Source: Alphaproteobacteria bacterium
GTDB lineage: Bacteria; Pseudomonadota; Alphaproteobacteria; Micavibrionales; Micavibrionaceae
Assembly: GCA_002401695.1 (NCBI GenBank)
Contig: NVTV01000012.1
Span: 1 to 32,194 of the forward strand
Length of the DNA stretch: 32,194 bases
Direction: 5' to 3'
Shown here: one piece after another, positions 31,532 through 32,194 of the stretch
How positions within the stretch are numbered: the first letter of the stretch is position 1
How the letters are laid out: every line of letters begins with the position of its first letter
Notes under the pieces: model-generated
The model's database searches: none
Seen by the model: only the letters and a program-made list of their open reading frames with translations
Told to the model about the DNA's origin: nothing
Program-made: the position numbers and the translations under genes

Positions 31532-31571
31532 CGCCCGCCCTTTCGAAATAATGAAATATTCAATTCCATCA

Positions 31572-31585
31572 TAAAATTGTTTTTA
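31572..31585 (-). promoter_or_regulatory. Second, weaker IclR-type site
   Basis: TAAAATTGTTTTTA resembles TAAAACA-N-TGTTTTA and lies 17 bases nearer the ThDP gene than the perfect site. It may be a second binding site for the same protein. Confidence 0.35.
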
Positions 31586-31588
31586 TTG

Positions 31589-31603
31589 TAAAACAATGTT
31601 TTA
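31589..31603 (-). promoter_or_regulatory. IclR-type operator before ThDP operon
   Basis: TAAAACA-A-TGTTTTA, perfect 7-base arms, same arms as the site at 26499. It lies 10-25 bases downstream of the predicted -10 box, a repressor-like position. Confidence 0.7.
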
Positions 31604-31613
31604 TATTTGCTAC

Positions 31614-31641
31614 ATTTTATGTGAATATTAGAAAATGTCAA
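31614..31641 (-). promoter_or_regulatory. Sigma-70-type promoter of the ThDP operon
   Basis: Read on the minus strand: TTGACA (31636-31641), 16 bases, then TAAAAT (31614-31619; five of six positions). Transcription would start near 31607, just before the operator at 31589-31603. Confidence 0.65.
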
Positions 31642-31694
31642 TTGTAATCTTCTGTCTTATGGAAAAATCGCCAGAAAAACCCGCATCATAGGCA

Positions 31695-31735
31695 TGACCT
31701 GCTACCCGTAAACTGGACCATTTGGGTTGCAAAAT
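31695..31735. other. Possible trace of an IS3-type end
   Basis: TGACCTGCTACCCGTAAACT and the following TGGACC resemble terminal sequences I recall from IS3-family elements (TGACCTGC-CCC type). No transposase follows: only 9 bases separate it from the IS6 end. This is a weak call from memory. The rest of 31642-31744 holds nothing I recognise. Confidence 0.2.
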
Positions 31736-31744
31736 TCTCATATA

Positions 31745-32008
31745 GGCTTTGACACGTTAACTTTCTACAGCCGCAATATTCACATTAGAGGTGGAATTAA
31801 GCGGCATTAGTTACCAGATTCCATTCCGTTATTGAGATTGCCCACAATGTCCGTAATGTTTGCCTTGAAGTTAACTGTCTTTGAGTGTTGAAGAGATTAT
31901 AGATAGAACCGTAAATTGAGAGAAATATTGGCGCTGATTTATGGGACTTAAATCGTTGCATTTTTCGCTCTCTCCGTCGGATGGGAACGTGAGAACTCTC
32001 CGCTCGGG
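31745..32008 (-). mobile_element. IS6-family element, right part, cut by a second IS6 element
   Basis: It begins with GGCTTTGACACGTTAACTTT, identical to the inner end of the element at 1378-2023, and carries the transposase C-terminus on the minus strand. The similarity stops at about 32004, where another IS6-type reading frame begins nearby on the plus strand. The inner ends of this element and of that at 1378-2023 both face the catabolic cluster. Confidence 0.8.
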
Positions 32009-32009
32009 T
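31797..32009 (-). pseudogene. IS6-family transposase, C-terminal fragment
   Basis: About 70 residues, from RAESSHVPIRRRERKM to ITEWNLVTNAA and TAA 31797-31799. This matches the C-terminus of the transposase at 1425-1970 nearly residue for residue. An in-frame TGA four codons before ESSH ends the similarity; the catalytic core is missing. Not functional. Confidence 0.88.
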
Positions 32010-32041
32010 CTGTCAAAGGAACTTGTTGCACCGAGTTTCTA

Positions 32042-32194
32042 ATGAGTTATTTTGCTTCAATGAACATTTCATTTAAATATTACAAACATAATCCTGCAAT
32101 CATCCAGTTGGCTTTGCTTCTTTATATCAGATATCCATTATCGCTTCAGCAGGGTGAAGATATGCTCTATGAAAGAGGCGTAGATATAAGTCAT
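32042..32194 (+). CDS. IS6-family transposase, N-terminal part (runs off the window)
   Basis: An open frame of 51 codons to the window edge. From ATG 32060 it reads MNISFKYYKHNPAIIQLALLL, then YIRYPLSLQQGEDMLYERGVDISH, which matches the N-terminal zinc-finger/HTH segment of IS6-family transposases (the II-x-x-A...RYPLS...ERG-D pattern). ATG 32042 is in frame too. It differs clearly from the transposase at 1425, so it belongs to another IS6 subgroup. GGGTCTGTC at about 32006 could be its left end, which would place its insertion inside the older element. Whether it is intact cannot be seen. Confidence 0.7.
   Translation, partial: MSYFASMNISFKYYKHNPAIIQLALLLYIRYPLSLQQGEDMLYERGVDISH

Noticed and set aside
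1..32194. CRISPR array, tRNA, phage module, toxin-antitoxin or defence island
   Set aside because: No regularly spaced repeats, tRNA-like folds, phage structural genes or defence-type domains were seen; the IS6 remnants explain the mobile signals.

Overview
The window looks like an accessory, catabolic region of a Gram-negative alphaproteobacterium. This is inferred from three TonB-dependent receptors in 32 kb, a Tat-dependent GMC dehydrogenase pair, Rieske/extradiol ring-cleavage genes and the overall protein style. The closest fit is a sphingomonad-, Emcibacter- or Kordiimonas-like marine lineage, but the sequence alone does not fix the taxon. No tRNA, rRNA, CRISPR array or core housekeeping gene was seen.

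Layout. (1) 1-2023: the C-terminus of a TonB receptor, an AraC-type regulator, and a decayed IS6-family element that still has both terminal repeats and stops at the base next to the following stop codon. (2) 2024-8543: an SDR and a second TonB receptor on the minus strand, divergent from a plus-strand operon of nitrilase-fold amidase, Tat-signal small subunit and GMC dehydrogenase. (3) 8595-12656: minus-strand small protein, PYROXD2/phytoene-desaturase-like oxidoreductase, GAF-LuxR regulator and exported metallo-beta-lactamase-fold protein. (4) 12779-17672: a diverged copy of the 5.2 kb promoter region, another IS6 remnant, an exported arylsulfatase, a 65-bp IS6-like miniature element and a third TonB receptor behind a long palindrome. 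(5) 18041-25003: a nine-gene minus-strand operon holding a complete three-component Rieske oxygenase (ferredoxin, oxygenase, reductase), an extradiol-type dioxygenase, an alpha/beta hydrolase, a cupin, two SDRs and a small recombinase-like HTH protein. (6) 25181-31531: MFS carrier, IclR regulator, and an aldehyde dehydrogenase / aspartate-dehydrogenase-like / ThDP-enzyme operon. (7) 31745-32194: an IS6 remnant cut by a second IS6-family element that runs off the window.

Working model (inference). A sulfated or otherwise decorated aromatic compound enters through the TonB receptors, is desulfated in the periplasm and imported by the MFS carrier. It is then hydroxylated by the Rieske system, cleaved by the VOC dioxygenase, hydrolysed by the alpha/beta hydrolase, and finished by the ThDP enzyme and aldehyde dehydrogenase. 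The usual meta-pathway hydratase and aldolase are not in this window, so the ThDP/AspDH-like/ALDH operon may be a different lower route.

Control. The operator TAAAACA-N-TGTTTTA occurs in front of both the MFS gene and the ThDP operon, on either side of the IclR gene. Related half-sites form a 39-bp palindrome before the third TonB receptor. The nine-gene operon has its own strong promoter and a different palindrome. The whole region from 2024 to 31744 is bracketed by two IS6 remnants in opposite orientation, whose inner ends share the same 20 bases. This suggests assembly or capture by IS6-family elements.
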